64,000 bases of DNA, taken from NCBI GenBank assembly GCA_002791575.1, contig PFXI01000014.1:24975-88974 (forward strand), written 5' to 3'. How positions within the stretch are numbered: the first letter of the stretch is position 1; each line of letters opens with the position of its first letter. Of this stretch, positions 53,458 through 63,530 are shown piece after piece. The position numbers and the translations under genes were made by a program. Below the pieces are notes generated by a model, which made no database searches, was not told the origin of the DNA, and was given only the letters and a program-made list of their open reading frames with translations. Source of the stretch: Zetaproteobacteria bacterium CG_4_9_14_3_um_filter_54_145. Its GTDB lineage: Bacteria; Pseudomonadota; Zetaproteobacteria; Mariprofundales; Mariprofundaceae.

Positions 53458-55245
53458 ATGCTAGCACGCACACATTGCGGTGATTTCAGAGTTCATCATA
53501 TCGGGCAGACGGTGCGCCTGAACGGGTGGGCGCAAACCAATCGCGATCACGGCGGTGTTGTATTTATTGATGTGCGCGATCGTTCCGGCTTGATTCAGAT
53601 TGTTGTCCACCCGGATGATCCGGCTGTACACAAGCTGGCTCATAGTCTGCGTCAGCAGGATGTGATTGAGGTGACAGGTGAGGTCATCGCCCGTGCGGAC
53701 GAAACGATCAATACCAAATTGCCGACCGGTGCTGTTGAAGTGAAGGCGGTTGCTATCACCATACTCAATCGTTCCGAGACACCGCCATTCATGATTGATG
53801 ATGCCTGCGATACCGGAGAGCAGCACCGCCTAGAATACCGCTATCTGGATCTGCGCCGGCCGAAGATGCAGGGCTTTATGGCGCTGCGTCACCGCGTCAC
53901 CCATGCCGCGCGTAACTTTCTCGACAGCCAGAGCTTTCTGGAGATCGAAACACCGATTCTGAACAAATCCACACCGGAAGGTGCGCGCGATTATCTGGTG
54001 CCGTCGCGTGTCTATCCAGGCTCGTTTTTTGCTTTGCCACAGAGTCCGCAGATTTTTAAGCAGTTGTTGATGGTCGCCGGTATGGACCGCTACTACCAGA
54101 TTGCCCGCTGTTTTCGTGATGAAGATCTGCGTTCGGATCGTCAGCCTGAATTTACACAGGTCGATATCGAACTCTCATTTGTTAATCAGGATGAGGTGAT
54201 GGCCGTCGCTGAAGGTCTATTGCGTGCCATGTTTGATGCCGGTGTCGGCATCCATCTGCCGGAGGCGTTCCCGAGGATCACCTATGCCGAGGCAATGGAG
54301 AGATTCGGGCTGGATCGACCTGATGTCCGTTTCGGGCTTGAGCACGTTAATATTACCGATCTGATGAAGCGGGTGGATTTCAAGGTCTTCCGTGAACCGG
54401 CTGATAATGGTGGACTGATCAAGGTGATGCGCGTGCCCGGTGGCAGTGCGCTCAGTCGCAAGCAGATTGATGATTACACCAAATTTGTGTCGATTTACGG
54501 CGCCAGAGGCCTGGCATGGATCAAGGTTAATGATGTAACGGATCTGGCAGCCGGGCTGCAGTCACCGATTGTGAAGTTCCTGCCTGAAGATGTACTGACA
54601 GACCTGTTGCAAGCCTGCGGTGCGGAAAACGGCGACCTGCTATTCTTCGGCGCCGGCGAAACCAAGGTCGTTAATGATGCGCTGGGTAACCTGCGTGTGA
54701 AGGTCGGCCATGATATGGGGCTGGTCACAGCAGGCGATCATCGCTTTGTCTGGGTGGTCGACTTCCCGATGTTCGACTGGAATGCCGATGAGAAGCGCCC
54801 GGAAGCGTTGCATCATCCGTTTACAGCACCTTATGCGGAAGACCTGCACAAGCTGGAGAGCGATCCGCTGAACATGCGTTCACAGGCCTATGATCTGGTC
54901 TGGAACGGCACCGAAATCGGTGGTGGCTCCATCCGTATTCATAATCCTGAAGTACAGGCACGCGTCTTCAAGACGCTGGGTATCTCCGATGAAGAGGCCG
55001 ATGCCAAATTCGGCTTCCTGGTCAATGCCCTGAAGTACGGCGCACCGCCGCATGGTGGTCTGGCCTTCGGTCTGGACCGTGTACTGTCGCTGATGGCCGG
55101 CGTGGATTCGATTCGCGATGTGATCGCATTTCCGAAAACCCAGAAGGCAGCTGATCCGATGTCCAATGCACCAAGTGAAGTCTCCGATGCCCAGTGGAAA
55201 GAGCTGGGTCTGCGCAAGCGCCGGACCATTCAGGAAACTGATTAA
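53458..55245 (+). CDS. aspS: aspartyl-tRNA synthetase
   Basis: Class II synthetase charging tRNA-Asp, possibly also tRNA-Asn if nondiscriminating. 595 residues, bacterial type. N-terminal OB anticodon-binding domain (LNGWAQTNRDHGGVVFIDVRDRSG), catalytic motifs RYLDLRRP, QSPQIFKQLLM, CFRDEDLRSDRQPEFTQVD, the GAD insert (about 290-410) and GLAFGLDRVLSLM. Start at ATG 53458 after GGAGG; the upstream extension to 53389 is rejected. Confidence 0.97.
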   Translation: MLARTHCGDFRVHHIGQTVRLNGWAQTNRDHGGVVFIDVRDRSGLIQIVVHPDDPAVHKLAHSLRQQDVIEVTGEVIARADETINTKLPTGAVEVKAVAITILNRSETPPFMIDDACDTGEQHRLEYRYLDLRRPKMQGFMALRHRVTHAARNFLDSQSFLEIETPILNKSTPEGARDYLVPSRVYPGSFFALPQSPQIFKQLLMVAGMDRYYQIARCFRDEDLRSDRQPEFTQVDIELSFVNQDEVMAVAEGLLRAMFDAGVGIHLPEAFPRITYAEAMERFGLDRPDVRFGLEHVNITDLMKRVDFKVFREPADNGGLIKVMRVPGGSALSRKQIDDYTKFVSIYGARGLAWIKVNDVTDLAAGLQSPIVKFLPEDVLTDLLQACGAENGDLLFFGAGETKVVNDALGNLRVKVGHDMGLVTAGDHRFVWVVDFPMFDWNADEKRPEALHHPFTAPYAEDLHKLESDPLNMRSQAYDLVWNGTEIGGGSIRIHNPEVQARVFKTLGISDEEADAKFGFLVNALKYGAPPHGGLAFGLDRVLSLMAGVDSIRDVIAFPKTQKAADPMSNAPSEVSDAQWKELGLRKRRTIQETD

Positions 55246-55608
55246 GCTATAGCGATTAGCTACCCTCCCGGCTTGGCACTGTAGAAAGCATATACAGCAG
55301 CTGCAGCGACGCGCCGTAATCGGCGCGGGGAGAGGGGGGGGGGGGGACATCTTCCGGGCGTAGATGGACTCTGTTCACAGGCCGATGCTGCTGGTAGCCG
55401 GTTTTAGGTCCAGGAGGGTTATATATTAATCCTCCCTGCGAATACCGGATCAGCGTCTGGCCCTTTATGCAGTGAATATTCCAGCCAATATCTCAGTGAA
55501 TCCGGATATTCTGGCCTGTAGCTGAGATCTGTCGGCAGAACTTTTGTCCGTACCCGTATTGGCTTTCCGGGATTGACAACACACGCCGATGACAGGATTA
55601 TGCAAGGC
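55246..55608 (+). other. aspS downstream region: hairpins and G13 tract
   Basis: No gene in 363 bases. GCGCCG-TAAT-CGGCGC follows aspS, then a run of 13 G (55334-55346). A strong hairpin GGAGGGTTA/TAATCCTCC (55413-55435) with loop TATAT comes next. Promoter of the following small gene is not obvious. Confidence 0.55.
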
Positions 55609-55887
55609 ATGAGATTTACACTGTATCTGGTACTACTGTTATGTGCCGCCTGTGCAATGCAGCCGCCTGCACAGGAGATGTCTGATGCGCGCTCTGCCAT
55701 GAAGACGGCTCAGCAGTTGCCCGGTAACACATCGAAATCCGATCATTATTTGCAGAGTGCTGAAGAGGCACTGGATGAAGCTGCCGAGGCAATGCGTGCA
55801 GAAGAGTATGACAAAGCGCGTAACAAGGCGCTGGAAGCAAGACGCAATGCGCAGGAAGCCGCCCGCATCAAACAACAAATCAAATAA
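55609..55887 (+). CDS. small envelope protein, DUF4398-like
   Basis: 92 residues. A short hydrophobic signal ([17 protein letters not shown]) ends in Cys-Ala-Ala-Cys, so it may be a lipoprotein, though the lipobox is not ideal. The mature part (about 25-92) is Ala/Glu-rich and helical, with the [12 protein letters not shown]...[24 protein letters not shown] pattern of DUF4398, a family often linked to OmpA-like partners. The ATG at 55609 gives better spacing from AGGA than the one at 55600. It lies immediately before icd. Confidence 0.72.
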   Translation: MRFTLYLVLLLCAACAMQPPAQEMSDARSAMKTAQQLPGNTSKSDHYLQSAEEALDEAAEAMRAEEYDKARNKALEARRNAQEAARIKQQIK

Positions 55888-55925
55888 CGCTGGTTCTCAA
55901 AGAGTCGGAACAAGAGAGGTTCATG

Positions 55926-57671
55926 ATGTCATTTGAAAAAATCTGCGTCCCGGAAATCGGTGACAAAATCACCATGGGCGATGACGGCATACTGCATGTG
56001 CCGGATCAGCCTGTTGTTACATTTATCGAAGGCGACGGTATCGGGCCCGATATCTGGAAATCCACACGCTCAATTCTTGATGCCGCCGTTGCCAAAGCCT
56101 ATGGGGACAGCCGCAAGATCTCATGGATGGAGGTATATGCCGGCGAAAAGGCATGGAATCTGTACGGCCAGAGTGATGATGCATGGCTGCCCAAAGAGTC
56201 GCTGGATGCGATGACTGAATATCTGGTGGGTTTGAAAGGCCCGCTGACCACACCGATCGGTGGCGGTATGGGATCACTGAATGTGGCGATCCGTCAGGTG
56301 CTGGATCTGTATGTATGTCTGCGTCCGGTCAAACATTTTACCGGTGTGCCGAGCCCTGTGAAACGCCCGCAAGATGTGAATATGGTGATTTTTCGCGAGA
56401 ATACCGAAGATATCTATGCCGGTATCGAATGGCCGGCTGGCAGCGATGAGGTTAAAAAAGTAATTGCATTTCTGCAGGACGAAATGGGTGTAACAAAAAT
56501 CCGTTTCCCTGACAGCTCGGGCATCGGTGTGAAACCTGTCTCTCAGGAAGGTACTGCCCGTCTGGTGCGTGCGGCGATCCGCTATGCTATCGATAATGAA
56601 CTGAAGAGCGTTACCCTGGTACACAAGGGTAATATCATGAAGTACACTGAGGGTGCTTTCCGCAACTGGGGCTATGAGATTGCCAAGCAGGAGTTTGGTG
56701 CTGAAGAGATAGATGGCGGTCCATGGTGTAAACTGCCCAATGGCATCATCATCAAGGATGCGATAGCGGATATTGCCCTGCAGCAGGTGCTGACCCGTCC
56801 GACAGAGTTCGATGTGATTGCCACGCTGAATCTCAATGGCGACTATCTCTCCGATGCACTGGCCGCTCAGGTTGGCGGCATCGGTATCGCACCGGGTGCG
56901 AATATCAATTACACCAGCGGCCATGCCATCTTTGAAGCTACCCATGGCACTGCGCCGAAGTACGCGGGCAAGGATATGGTCAACCCTTCATCGATGACGC
57001 TCTCCGGTGAGATGATGTTGCGTTATATGGGCTGGGCCGAAGCGGCCGATCTGGTGCTCAAGGGTATCAACGGGGCTATTGCCGCCAAAACGGTGACCTA
57101 TGACTTCCACAGGCTGATGGAGGGCGCGACCAGGCTTTCCACCTCGGAGTTCGGCGAGGCGGTCATTGCCCATATGGGCGATGCCGGGCGCATGCCGGAT
57201 GAGGCTGCCGATCAGTACGATCAGCTGGCTGAACAATTCAAGGAGTTGTTCGAATCGGGAGCCGAGAAGACATCCGAATTTGCCGCGACAGCGATGGAAA
57301 AGGCGCGCGAGCAGTTGACTGCCGCCGGTACATTCAGCGAAGAGCAGGGCAAGAATCTGAAGGTGTTTCTGGAGCGTGATTTCTCGCAAATGGCGCAGAC
57401 GATGCGCGATGAAGCGAAGGAGAAGCTGAATCCAGCGCGCGTTGGTGCTGGCGCTCTCTCTTCACTCTATGCCTTGCTCAATGTCGCCGGTCTTGCACTG
57501 AGTTCAGTGGCAGTACGCACACAAAAAGCCCTCTCCTGCCGCTCCGGTGAAATTACCAGTGCTGGTACACTGACCTGTGTCAGCTGTGATAATGAGCTGC
57601 ACTTCAAGAAGACCGGGCGCGTACCGCCATGCCCGAAGTGTCATGCCACGGAGTTTCGCAAGAGCTATTAA
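55926..57671 (+). CDS. icd: NADP-type isocitrate dehydrogenase fused to a C-terminal zinc ribbon
   Basis: 581 residues, against about 416 for E. coli Icd. Residues 1 to about 415 are a complete dehydrogenase: [14 protein letters not shown] with the substrate Ser, [29 protein letters not shown], and NADP determinants [10 protein letters not shown] and [12 protein letters not shown]. Then a charged helical stretch (about 425-500), an Ala/Leu segment (about 505-525), and a zinc ribbon C551-x2-C554-x14-C569-x2-C572, similar to the YbeL/DUF1451 family. Reading frame is unbroken, so it is a real fusion on this sequence. Second ATG (55926) is preferred for spacing from AGAGG. TCA cycle enzyme; role of the tail unknown. 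Confidence 0.93.
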   Translation: MSFEKICVPEIGDKITMGDDGILHVPDQPVVTFIEGDGIGPDIWKSTRSILDAAVAKAYGDSRKISWMEVYAGEKAWNLYGQSDDAWLPKESLDAMTEYLVGLKGPLTTPIGGGMGSLNVAIRQVLDLYVCLRPVKHFTGVPSPVKRPQDVNMVIFRENTEDIYAGIEWPAGSDEVKKVIAFLQDEMGVTKIRFPDSSGIGVKPVSQEGTARLVRAAIRYAIDNELKSVTLVHKGNIMKYTEGAFRNWGYEIAKQEFGAEEIDGGPWCKLPNGIIIKDAIADIALQQVLTRPTEFDVIATLNLNGDYLSDALAAQVGGIGIAPGANINYTSGHAIFEATHGTAPKYAGKDMVNPSSMTLSGEMMLRYMGWAEAADLVLKGINGAIAAKTVTYDFHRLMEGATRLSTSEFGEAVIAHMGDAGRMPDEAADQYDQLAEQFKELFESGAEKTSEFAATAMEKAREQLTAAGTFSEEQGKNLKVFLERDFSQMAQTMRDEAKEKLNPARVGAGALSSLYALLNVAGLALSSVAVRTQKALSCRSGEITSAGTLTCVSCDNELHFKKTGRVPPCPKCHATEFRKSY

Positions 57672-57693
57672 CGGCAACGGAAATCGGAAGCAT

Positions 57694-57729
57694 AAAAAAA
57701 GGCCGGATCATTCGATCCGGCCTTTTTTT
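57694..57729. terminator. bidirectional terminator between icd and the outer-membrane protein gene
   Basis: GGCCGGATC, loop ATTC, GATCCGGCC (57701-57722) flanked by seven A and seven T; serves both convergent genes. Confidence 0.95.
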
Positions 57730-57750
57730 ATATCTGCAGTGAAGCAGTTC

Positions 57751-58503
57751 TCAGAAGCGGAAGAAACCGCCAATAACAGGCCCTTTCAGTGTCATATCAG
57801 CAATCATGCCGGTGTTGTTGAGTTTCAGCTTGATAAAGCGGTAACCGGCGTAAATACCCAGTGTCGGCAGTGGCGAGAACTCCACCTGTGCGCTGGCATC
57901 GGTGAAGGTGTTGCCGGAGTAGCCCAGATAGCCGAAGCGACCGGTCACCCCGATAAAGTCGGCCAGTGCCACGCGACCGCGCAGGCCGACAGTAGGAATT
58001 GGAATGGTCATGTTCTTGCTGCTTGTCACACCACCGGCGGTGATCGATGTTTTGGCACTGACTGTTTTTACCGCCGTTTCAATACCGATCTGCAGTCGGG
58101 AGGGTAGATCATCCATATTGACCAGATAATAGGTATAGCCGATATCAAACACATCGGCCTTGAATTCACTGGTGGCGACACTACCCGCCGTATAGGTCCG
58201 GCCATTATAGGTGATGTTTCGCGTCAGTGTACCGGATCCTTTGAAGCTCATCGGGACGAACTCAAACGAAAGTTGAGAGTCGCCGAGCAGCAGATCGATC
58301 TCACCTACTGGCTGGGTGCTGTTTTTAAAGTGGAGATCTTTTTCCACATCGACCTGTGTGCCGACATTATTCACCGTGGCACCGAAGAAGCCGGAGGGCG
58401 AGAGCAGCATAAAGCCCGGCTTGATCGCGATTGTTTCATCGGCCTGGGCGACCGAGGTAAAGCTGATGGCGGCAGCCGCCAGGGCAATCAGTTTCTGTTT
58501 CAT
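57751..58503 (-). CDS. outer-membrane beta-barrel protein
   Basis: 250 residues. Signal peptide (MKQKLIALAAAAISFTSVAQA), then alternating-polarity strands, and a terminal Phe (GGFFRF). No clear match to OmpW or OmpA loops; closest in style to small uncharacterised barrels of about eight to ten strands. Function unknown. Confidence 0.75.
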   Translation of the reverse strand: MKQKLIALAAAAISFTSVAQADETIAIKPGFMLLSPSGFFGATVNNVGTQVDVEKDLHFKNSTQPVGEIDLLLGDSQLSFEFVPMSFKGSGTLTRNITYNGRTYTAGSVATSEFKADVFDIGYTYYLVNMDDLPSRLQIGIETAVKTVSAKTSITAGGVTSSKNMTIPIPTVGLRGRVALADFIGVTGRFGYLGYSGNTFTDASAQVEFSPLPTLGIYAGYRFIKLKLNNTGMIADMTLKGPVIGGFFRF

Positions 58504-58626
58504 TCAACGCTCCATTGTTCGATTTTTACCGCCTGACGCTGCGGCGCCGGCACTATATATATGCGATCTGCATCACACCATCATGGCGGACGCTGCAAAT
58601 CTCTCGCGAGACGATACAATCACCGC

Positions 58627-60585
58627 ATGTTTTTAGGTGTTGATACCGGCGGTACGTTTACCGACTTTGTGCATTTCAGCGCAGCCGGTCTGCGTTTCCA
58701 CAAGGTACTATCCACATCTGCCGATCCGTCGCGGGCCATTGAACAGGGCATAGCTGAACTGAAACTGAAAGCCTGTGACCTGCATCTGGTGCACGGCTCA
58801 ACGGTAGCCACCAATGCCGTCTTGGAGCGCAAGGGTGCACGCACGCTGTTTGTCACCAACAGGGGCTTCGAGGATCTGCTGACTATCGGCAGGCAGACCC
58901 GAGCGGATCTCTATGCCCTCTGTCCGGAGCAAGCGGAAGTATGGCTCAAACAGCGAGATACTGTCGATGTCGACGGCCGTATTGATGCACAGGGCGACAT
59001 GCTGCATGCGCTGGACGACGCATCAATCGATGCACTGGCCCGGCGGCTGGCTGACGGCGATTACGAGTCGGTTGCCATCTGCCTGCTCTTCTCCTTTCTC
59101 AATCCCGTCCATGAACAGGCTTTGGCCGCAGCCCTGCCTGTAAACATGTTTGTTTCGGCTTCCCATCAGGTACTGGCCGAATACCGCGAGTATGAGCGGG
59201 GTACGACTACCTTTCTCAATGCCTATGTCGGGCCGCTGGTGCAGCGTTATCTGCAACGTCTGCAGCATACACTTGCGCCGCGTCACCTGTTTGTCATGCA
59301 CTCGGCAGGCGGTGTGATGCAGGCTGAAAGAGCAGGGGAGCAGGCGGTAAGGCTGCTGCTGTCCGGGCCTGCAGGCGGGCTTGTTGCCGCCACCGCGGTC
59401 GGTCGCCAGTTGGGTGAAACGCAGCTGCTGAGCTTTGATATGGGCGGCACCAGTACCGATGTGGCGCTGATTTGCGGTGAACCGGCCATGACCACAGAGG
59501 GTGAGGTGGCAGGGCTGCCGGTATCGTTGCCGATGCTGGATATCCATACCATCGGCGCCGGTGGCGGCTCACTTGCCTGGCTGGATGAGGCGGGACTGCC
59601 GCAGGTGGGACCGGCCTCGGCGGGAGCCGATCCGGGGCCGGTCTGTTACGGACGAGGTGGCACACAGGTGACGGTAACCGATGCCAATCTGCTGCTCGGT
59701 CGTATTCCTGCAGCGGCCCGCATGGCCGGATCAATGAAACTGGACAGGAGTGCGGCCGAGCGGGCCTTCGAGGCGTATGGGCAGGGCTTTAACCTCAGCG
59801 CAACCCGGGCTGCGGAAGCTGTTATTGCCATTGCCGAAGAGCATATGGCCGGTGCCCTGCGCGTGGTCTCGGTGCAGCGCGGTCATGATCCGGCTGATTT
59901 TGCGCTGATCTGTTTTGGCGGTGCAGGCGGTCTTCACGCCTGTGCGCTGGCTGAGAAGCTGGCCATGCGGCGGGTTATTGTGCCGGTTGCCAGCGGCGCA
60001 TTCTCGGCTCTGGGTATGCTGGCCGGACGCCAGCAGAGTGAATTTTCGCGCAGCCGCCGCATGGCCGTTGAAGATGCGGAGACCGCAGTGCAGTTGCAGT
60101 CACTGTTTGCCGAACTGGAGCATGAAGCGGCGCTGCAGATGCCTGGGCTGGCGCTCTCATTCGAGCGAAGGGTCGATATGCGTTATGCAGGTCAGGGCTT
60201 TCATCTGATGATTCCGCTGGCTGATGGCCCGGCTATCAATCTCCCCGCACTGGCAGAGCAGTTCTGCGCGGCACACGACAAGGTCTACGGCCACAGGCTG
60301 GCGCGCGCCGTGGAGATTATGACCGTACGGTTGACGGCTTTTGTGGCTCGCCCCGAACTCATCTGGCCGCCACTGCCTGCTGCTAAATCATCTGCGCCCT
60401 GCACCATGGTGGAAGTACACGGGGCCGGTGAGGTGTGCTGCTACCGGCGTGAGGATCTTGCGGCAGGCAGTCGCATCGATGGTCCGGCACTGGTGATCGA
60501 GGATATCGCTACGCTCTGGTTGCCCGCGCAGTGGCGCTTGCAGCTTTCGTTGCACGGCCACCTGTTACTGGAGCGTATCGGATGA
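58627..60585 (+). CDS. hydantoinase/5-oxoprolinase A-type subunit
   Basis: 652 residues. N-terminal ASKHA-type ATP-binding opening FLGVDTGGTFTDFV, then LVHGSTVATNAVLERKG, the central LSGPAGGLVAA and FDMGGTSTDVAL, and the C-terminal hydantoinase A domain. Such proteins cleave cyclic amides (hydantoin, 5-oxoproline) with ATP, or carboxylate ketones, together with a B subunit. The start ATG 58627 lacks a strong ribosome site. Its stop overlaps the B-subunit ATG (ATGA). Confidence 0.9.
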   Translation: MFLGVDTGGTFTDFVHFSAAGLRFHKVLSTSADPSRAIEQGIAELKLKACDLHLVHGSTVATNAVLERKGARTLFVTNRGFEDLLTIGRQTRADLYALCPEQAEVWLKQRDTVDVDGRIDAQGDMLHALDDASIDALARRLADGDYESVAICLLFSFLNPVHEQALAAALPVNMFVSASHQVLAEYREYERGTTTFLNAYVGPLVQRYLQRLQHTLAPRHLFVMHSAGGVMQAERAGEQAVRLLLSGPAGGLVAATAVGRQLGETQLLSFDMGGTSTDVALICGEPAMTTEGEVAGLPVSLPMLDIHTIGAGGGSLAWLDEAGLPQVGPASAGADPGPVCYGRGGTQVTVTDANLLLGRIPAAARMAGSMKLDRSAAERAFEAYGQGFNLSATRAAEAVIAIAEEHMAGALRVVSVQRGHDPADFALICFGGAGGLHACALAEKLAMRRVIVPVASGAFSALGMLAGRQQSEFSRSRRMAVEDAETAVQLQSLFAELEHEAALQMPGLALSFERRVDMRYAGQGFHLMIPLADGPAINLPALAEQFCAAHDKVYGHRLARAVEIMTVRLTAFVARPELIWPPLPAAKSSAPCTMVEVHGAGEVCCYRREDLAAGSRIDGPALVIEDIATLWLPAQWRLQLSLHGHLLLERIG

Positions 60586-62171
60586 CAATTGATGCGGTTG
60601 CCATAAGCCTCTTTTCGCACCGTTTGTCGGCGCTCTGCGAAGAGATGGGTGCGGTGCTCAAACACAGTGCCATTTCACCGAATATTCGTGATCGCGAGGA
60701 TTTCTCCTGCGCGCTGTTTGACCGTACGGGTGAGCTGGTTGCGCAAGCGGCGCATATTCCGGTTCATCTCGGTTCGATGGCCTTTGCCATGCATGATGTG
60801 GTGGATAGATTCGACTGGCGCGACGGGGATGTGGTGGTGTTCAACAATCCGTTTCTCGGCGGCACCCACCTGCCCGATATCACCGTTGTGATGCCGGTAT
60901 TTATCAGTGCCGTGCTGGTCGGTTTTTCCGCCACGCGTGCCCACCATGCCGATATCGGCGGCAAATCTCCGGGTTCGATGGGGCTGGAAACCGCTCTTGC
61001 CGATGAGGGGATGGTGATCTCTCCGTGTTACTGGTTTGCCGCCGGAGAGGAGCAACCGGCACTGGCTGCGGCTTTTTATCAGCGTGTGCGTGCGCCGGAT
61101 GAGCGATTGGGCGATCTCTCGGCCCAGCGCGCCGCCTGTGCCGTTGGTGCCATGCGTCTTGCGGCCTATGAGCCGGAGAAGCTGCAAACGATGTTCAGGC
61201 AGTTGATGGCGGTCTCCTCGCGCTATGGCCGACAGTGTGTCGCTGCCATTCCCGATGGTGTTTACCGCTTTGCCGATGCGCTGGAGGATGACGGCTGCGG
61301 TAACGGGCCGCTGACGATCAGGGTGCAGCTGACCATAGCAGGGGAGACGGCTTGCGTGGATTTCACCGGTACGGCTATGCAGACGAGCGGGCCGGTTAAC
61401 TGCCCGCTGGCGGTGACTGCAGCCAGTGTCTTTTATGTCTTTCGCTGCCTGATGCCGAAGCATGTGCCGCAAACGGCCACCGTATTTGAGCCTATTACGA
61501 TCACGACAGAAGCCGGCTCTCTGGTGCATGCAGGGGAGGGTGCGGCAGTGGCTGCCGGCAATGTTGAAACCAGCCAGCGCATTGTCGATGTGCTGCTCGG
61601 TGCACTGGCGCAGGCTTTGCCTGAGCGTATCCCGGCAGCAGCGCAGGGCACGATGAATAATGTGATCTTCGGCGGTGTTGAGCGGGCAGGTAATGCATGG
61701 GTCTATTACGAGACGCTGGCCGGTGGCATGGGTGCGCATGCATCAGGTAACGGGCTCTCCGCCGTGCAATGTCATATGACCAATACAAAGAACTCTTCCA
61801 TTGAAGTGCTGGAGATGCACTATCCGCTCAGGCTGCAGGCCTATGCGGTGCGCCACGGCTCCGGTGGGGCGGGTCTGCACCGTGGCGGCGACGGGCTGAT
61901 CCGGGAGTGGGAAGTACTGGAGAACTGGCATCTGTCGTTGCTGAGCGAGCGGCGCGTGAGTGGCCCCTGGGGCCTGGCAGGCGGTGACGCCGGGCTCAGT
62001 GGCGCCAACAACATCTGCCGAGAAGGTGAGTGGTCGGCACTGCCCGGGAAATTCACAACCCGCCTGAAAGCGGGTGATCGGTTGCGTGTGGAAACACCCG
62101 GCGGCGGCGGTTACGGATCTAGCAGTGAAAACGAACATCAGGACAGCGATCATGATCATACTGGCAATTGA
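60582..62171 (+). CDS. hydantoinase/5-oxoprolinase B-type subunit
   Basis: 529 residues, hydantoinase B family. EEMGAVLKHSAISPNIRDREDFSCALFD near the start, GDVVVFNNPFLGGTHLPDITVV, the RAHHADIGGKSPGSMG motif, and PGGGGYG at the C-terminus are characteristic. Partner of the A subunit upstream; a substrate cannot be read from sequence. Its last 20 bases overlap tsaD. Confidence 0.92.
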   Translation: MTIDAVAISLFSHRLSALCEEMGAVLKHSAISPNIRDREDFSCALFDRTGELVAQAAHIPVHLGSMAFAMHDVVDRFDWRDGDVVVFNNPFLGGTHLPDITVVMPVFISAVLVGFSATRAHHADIGGKSPGSMGLETALADEGMVISPCYWFAAGEEQPALAAAFYQRVRAPDERLGDLSAQRAACAVGAMRLAAYEPEKLQTMFRQLMAVSSRYGRQCVAAIPDGVYRFADALEDDGCGNGPLTIRVQLTIAGETACVDFTGTAMQTSGPVNCPLAVTAASVFYVFRCLMPKHVPQTATVFEPITITTEAGSLVHAGEGAAVAAGNVETSQRIVDVLLGALAQALPERIPAAAQGTMNNVIFGGVERAGNAWVYYETLAGGMGAHASGNGLSAVQCHMTNTKNSSIEVLEMHYPLRLQAYAVRHGSGGAGLHRGGDGLIREWEVLENWHLSLLSERRVSGPWGLAGGDAGLSGANNICREGEWSALPGKFTTRLKAGDRLRVETPGGGGYGSSSENEHQDSDHDHTGN

Positions 62172-63180
62172 ATCTTCATGCGATGAAACGGCAACAGCCC
62201 TGTATGACGGGGATGTGGCAACCGGCAGCGGTCGTATTCTGGCCGAGCAGATAGCCTCCCAGATCGAGACACACGCCCGCTTTGGCGGGGTGGTGCCGGA
62301 AGTGGCATCGCGCGAGCATCTCACCGCACTGCCGCCGATGGTCGATGCCATTATGCAGGAAGCTGGCGTTAGCTGGTCGGACGTTGATGCCATTGCCGTG
62401 ACAGCCGGGCCCGGCCTGATGGGGGCGCTGCTGGTCGGCACTTCCTATGCTCGTGCAGCAGGAGCCGTGCACAAGATACCGGTGCTGCCGGTACATCATA
62501 TGGAGGGGCACCTGCTCGCACCCGGCTTAAGTGGTGAGCTGCCGGCCTTCCCCTTTATCACGCTGCTGGTCTCCGGTGGCCATACACTGTTGGTGCGCGT
62601 TGACGGTATTGGCGCCTACAGCCTGATCGGGCAGACACTTGATGATGCTGCTGGTGAGTGCTTCGATAAATCGGCGCGCCTGTTAGGCCTGCCCTATCCG
62701 GGCGGACCGGAAGTGGCCCGTCTGGCGCTGCAGGGAGATGCCAAGCGCTTCAAGCTGCCGCGCCCGATGCTGAATAAGGATAATCTCGATTTCAGCTTTT
62801 CCGGTCTGAAAACCGCAGTGATGTATGCCGTACGCAAGGCCGGCGGCAGCGACGCTCTGGATGATACGGCCCGCTGCGATATGGCGGCTGCTATCGAAGC
62901 CTCAATCTGCGAGGTGCTGGTTAAAAAATCTGTGCGCGCCTGCCGTCAGCAGGATGCACCAAGGCTGGTGATTGCCGGTGGTGTAGCCGCCAACAGCAGT
63001 CTGCGCAAGCTGCTTGCCACCTATGCTGATGAAGTCACCGTATTTTTACCTGAGCCCAAACACTGCACGGACAATGCCGCTATGATCGCCTATGCCGCCT
63101 TTGCCCGCCTTAGGGCCGGCAGTGAACCCTCCCTGGATTGGGATGCGCGTCCTCGCTGGCCGCTTGATACTGCTGCATAG
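62152..63180 (+). CDS. tsaD: tRNA N6-adenosine threonylcarbamoyltransferase TsaD
   Basis: Makes t6A at position 37 of ANN-decoding tRNAs with TsaB/TsaE. 342 residues. MIILAIESSCDETATALYDG at the start, iron-binding HHMEGH (His-x3-His), LLVSGGHT, and NLDFSFSGLKTAV. ATG 62152 is the only start that gives a standard N-terminus; it overlaps the hydantoinase B gene by 20 bases. Confidence 0.97.
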   Translation: MIILAIESSCDETATALYDGDVATGSGRILAEQIASQIETHARFGGVVPEVASREHLTALPPMVDAIMQEAGVSWSDVDAIAVTAGPGLMGALLVGTSYARAAGAVHKIPVLPVHHMEGHLLAPGLSGELPAFPFITLLVSGGHTLLVRVDGIGAYSLIGQTLDDAAGECFDKSARLLGLPYPGGPEVARLALQGDAKRFKLPRPMLNKDNLDFSFSGLKTAVMYAVRKAGGSDALDDTARCDMAAAIEASICEVLVKKSVRACRQQDAPRLVIAGGVAANSSLRKLLATYADEVTVFLPEPKHCTDNAAMIAYAAFARLRAGSEPSLDWDARPRWPLDTAA

Positions 63181-63183
63181 TAT

Positions 63184-63211
63184 TTGTTTTGTGGCACGGT
63201 GGTGCTACATT
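63184..63211 (+). promoter_or_regulatory. toxin-antitoxin promoter with overlapping operator
   Basis: TTGTTT (63184-63189) and TACATT (63206-63211) with a 16-base spacer. An inverted repeat GTGGCAC-GGTG-GTGCTAC (63191-63208, six of seven pairs) fills the spacer, as expected for autorepression by the antitoxin. Confidence 0.55.
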
Positions 63212-63230
63212 TCATCTGTGAGGTGATGTG

Positions 63231-63530
63231 ATGGCAAAAACAGCAGTAGTCAGAGCGCGCATGGAACCCGAACTTAAGCAGCATGCGGAAGCCATTCTTG
63301 AACGGGTCGGACTTAAACCTTCAGAGGCAATCAATCTGTTTTACCAGCAAGTAGAACAGGCCGGCGGTCTGCCTTTTGCGGCTGGTGAGAGCCGTGCTAT
63401 TCGGGAGCTGGATGAAGATATGGTCAGGCTAAAAGCATGTCGCGCGGGCGAATATATCGAACACGATGCCGTTGATGCATGGCTGCGATCTATTGGTACG
63501 GATGATGAGCTGCAATGCCCGGCAGAATAA
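63231..63530 (+). CDS. RelB/DinJ-family antitoxin
   Basis: 99 residues. N-terminal ribbon-helix-helix type DNA-binding region (AVVRARMEPELKQHAEAILERVGLKPSEAINLFYQQV), then a disordered acidic tail that would wrap the toxin. ATG at 63231 with GAGG upstream. It overlaps the toxin gene by 16 bases and should repress the operon through the inverted repeat upstream. Confidence 0.9.
   Translation: MAKTAVVRARMEPELKQHAEAILERVGLKPSEAINLFYQQVEQAGGLPFAAGESRAIRELDEDMVRLKACRAGEYIEHDAVDAWLRSIGTDDELQCPAE

Noticed and set aside
60675-61739. 354-codon minus-strand frame inside the hydantoinase B gene
   Set aside because: Antisense shadow with Arg/His-rich composition and no recognisable motif.
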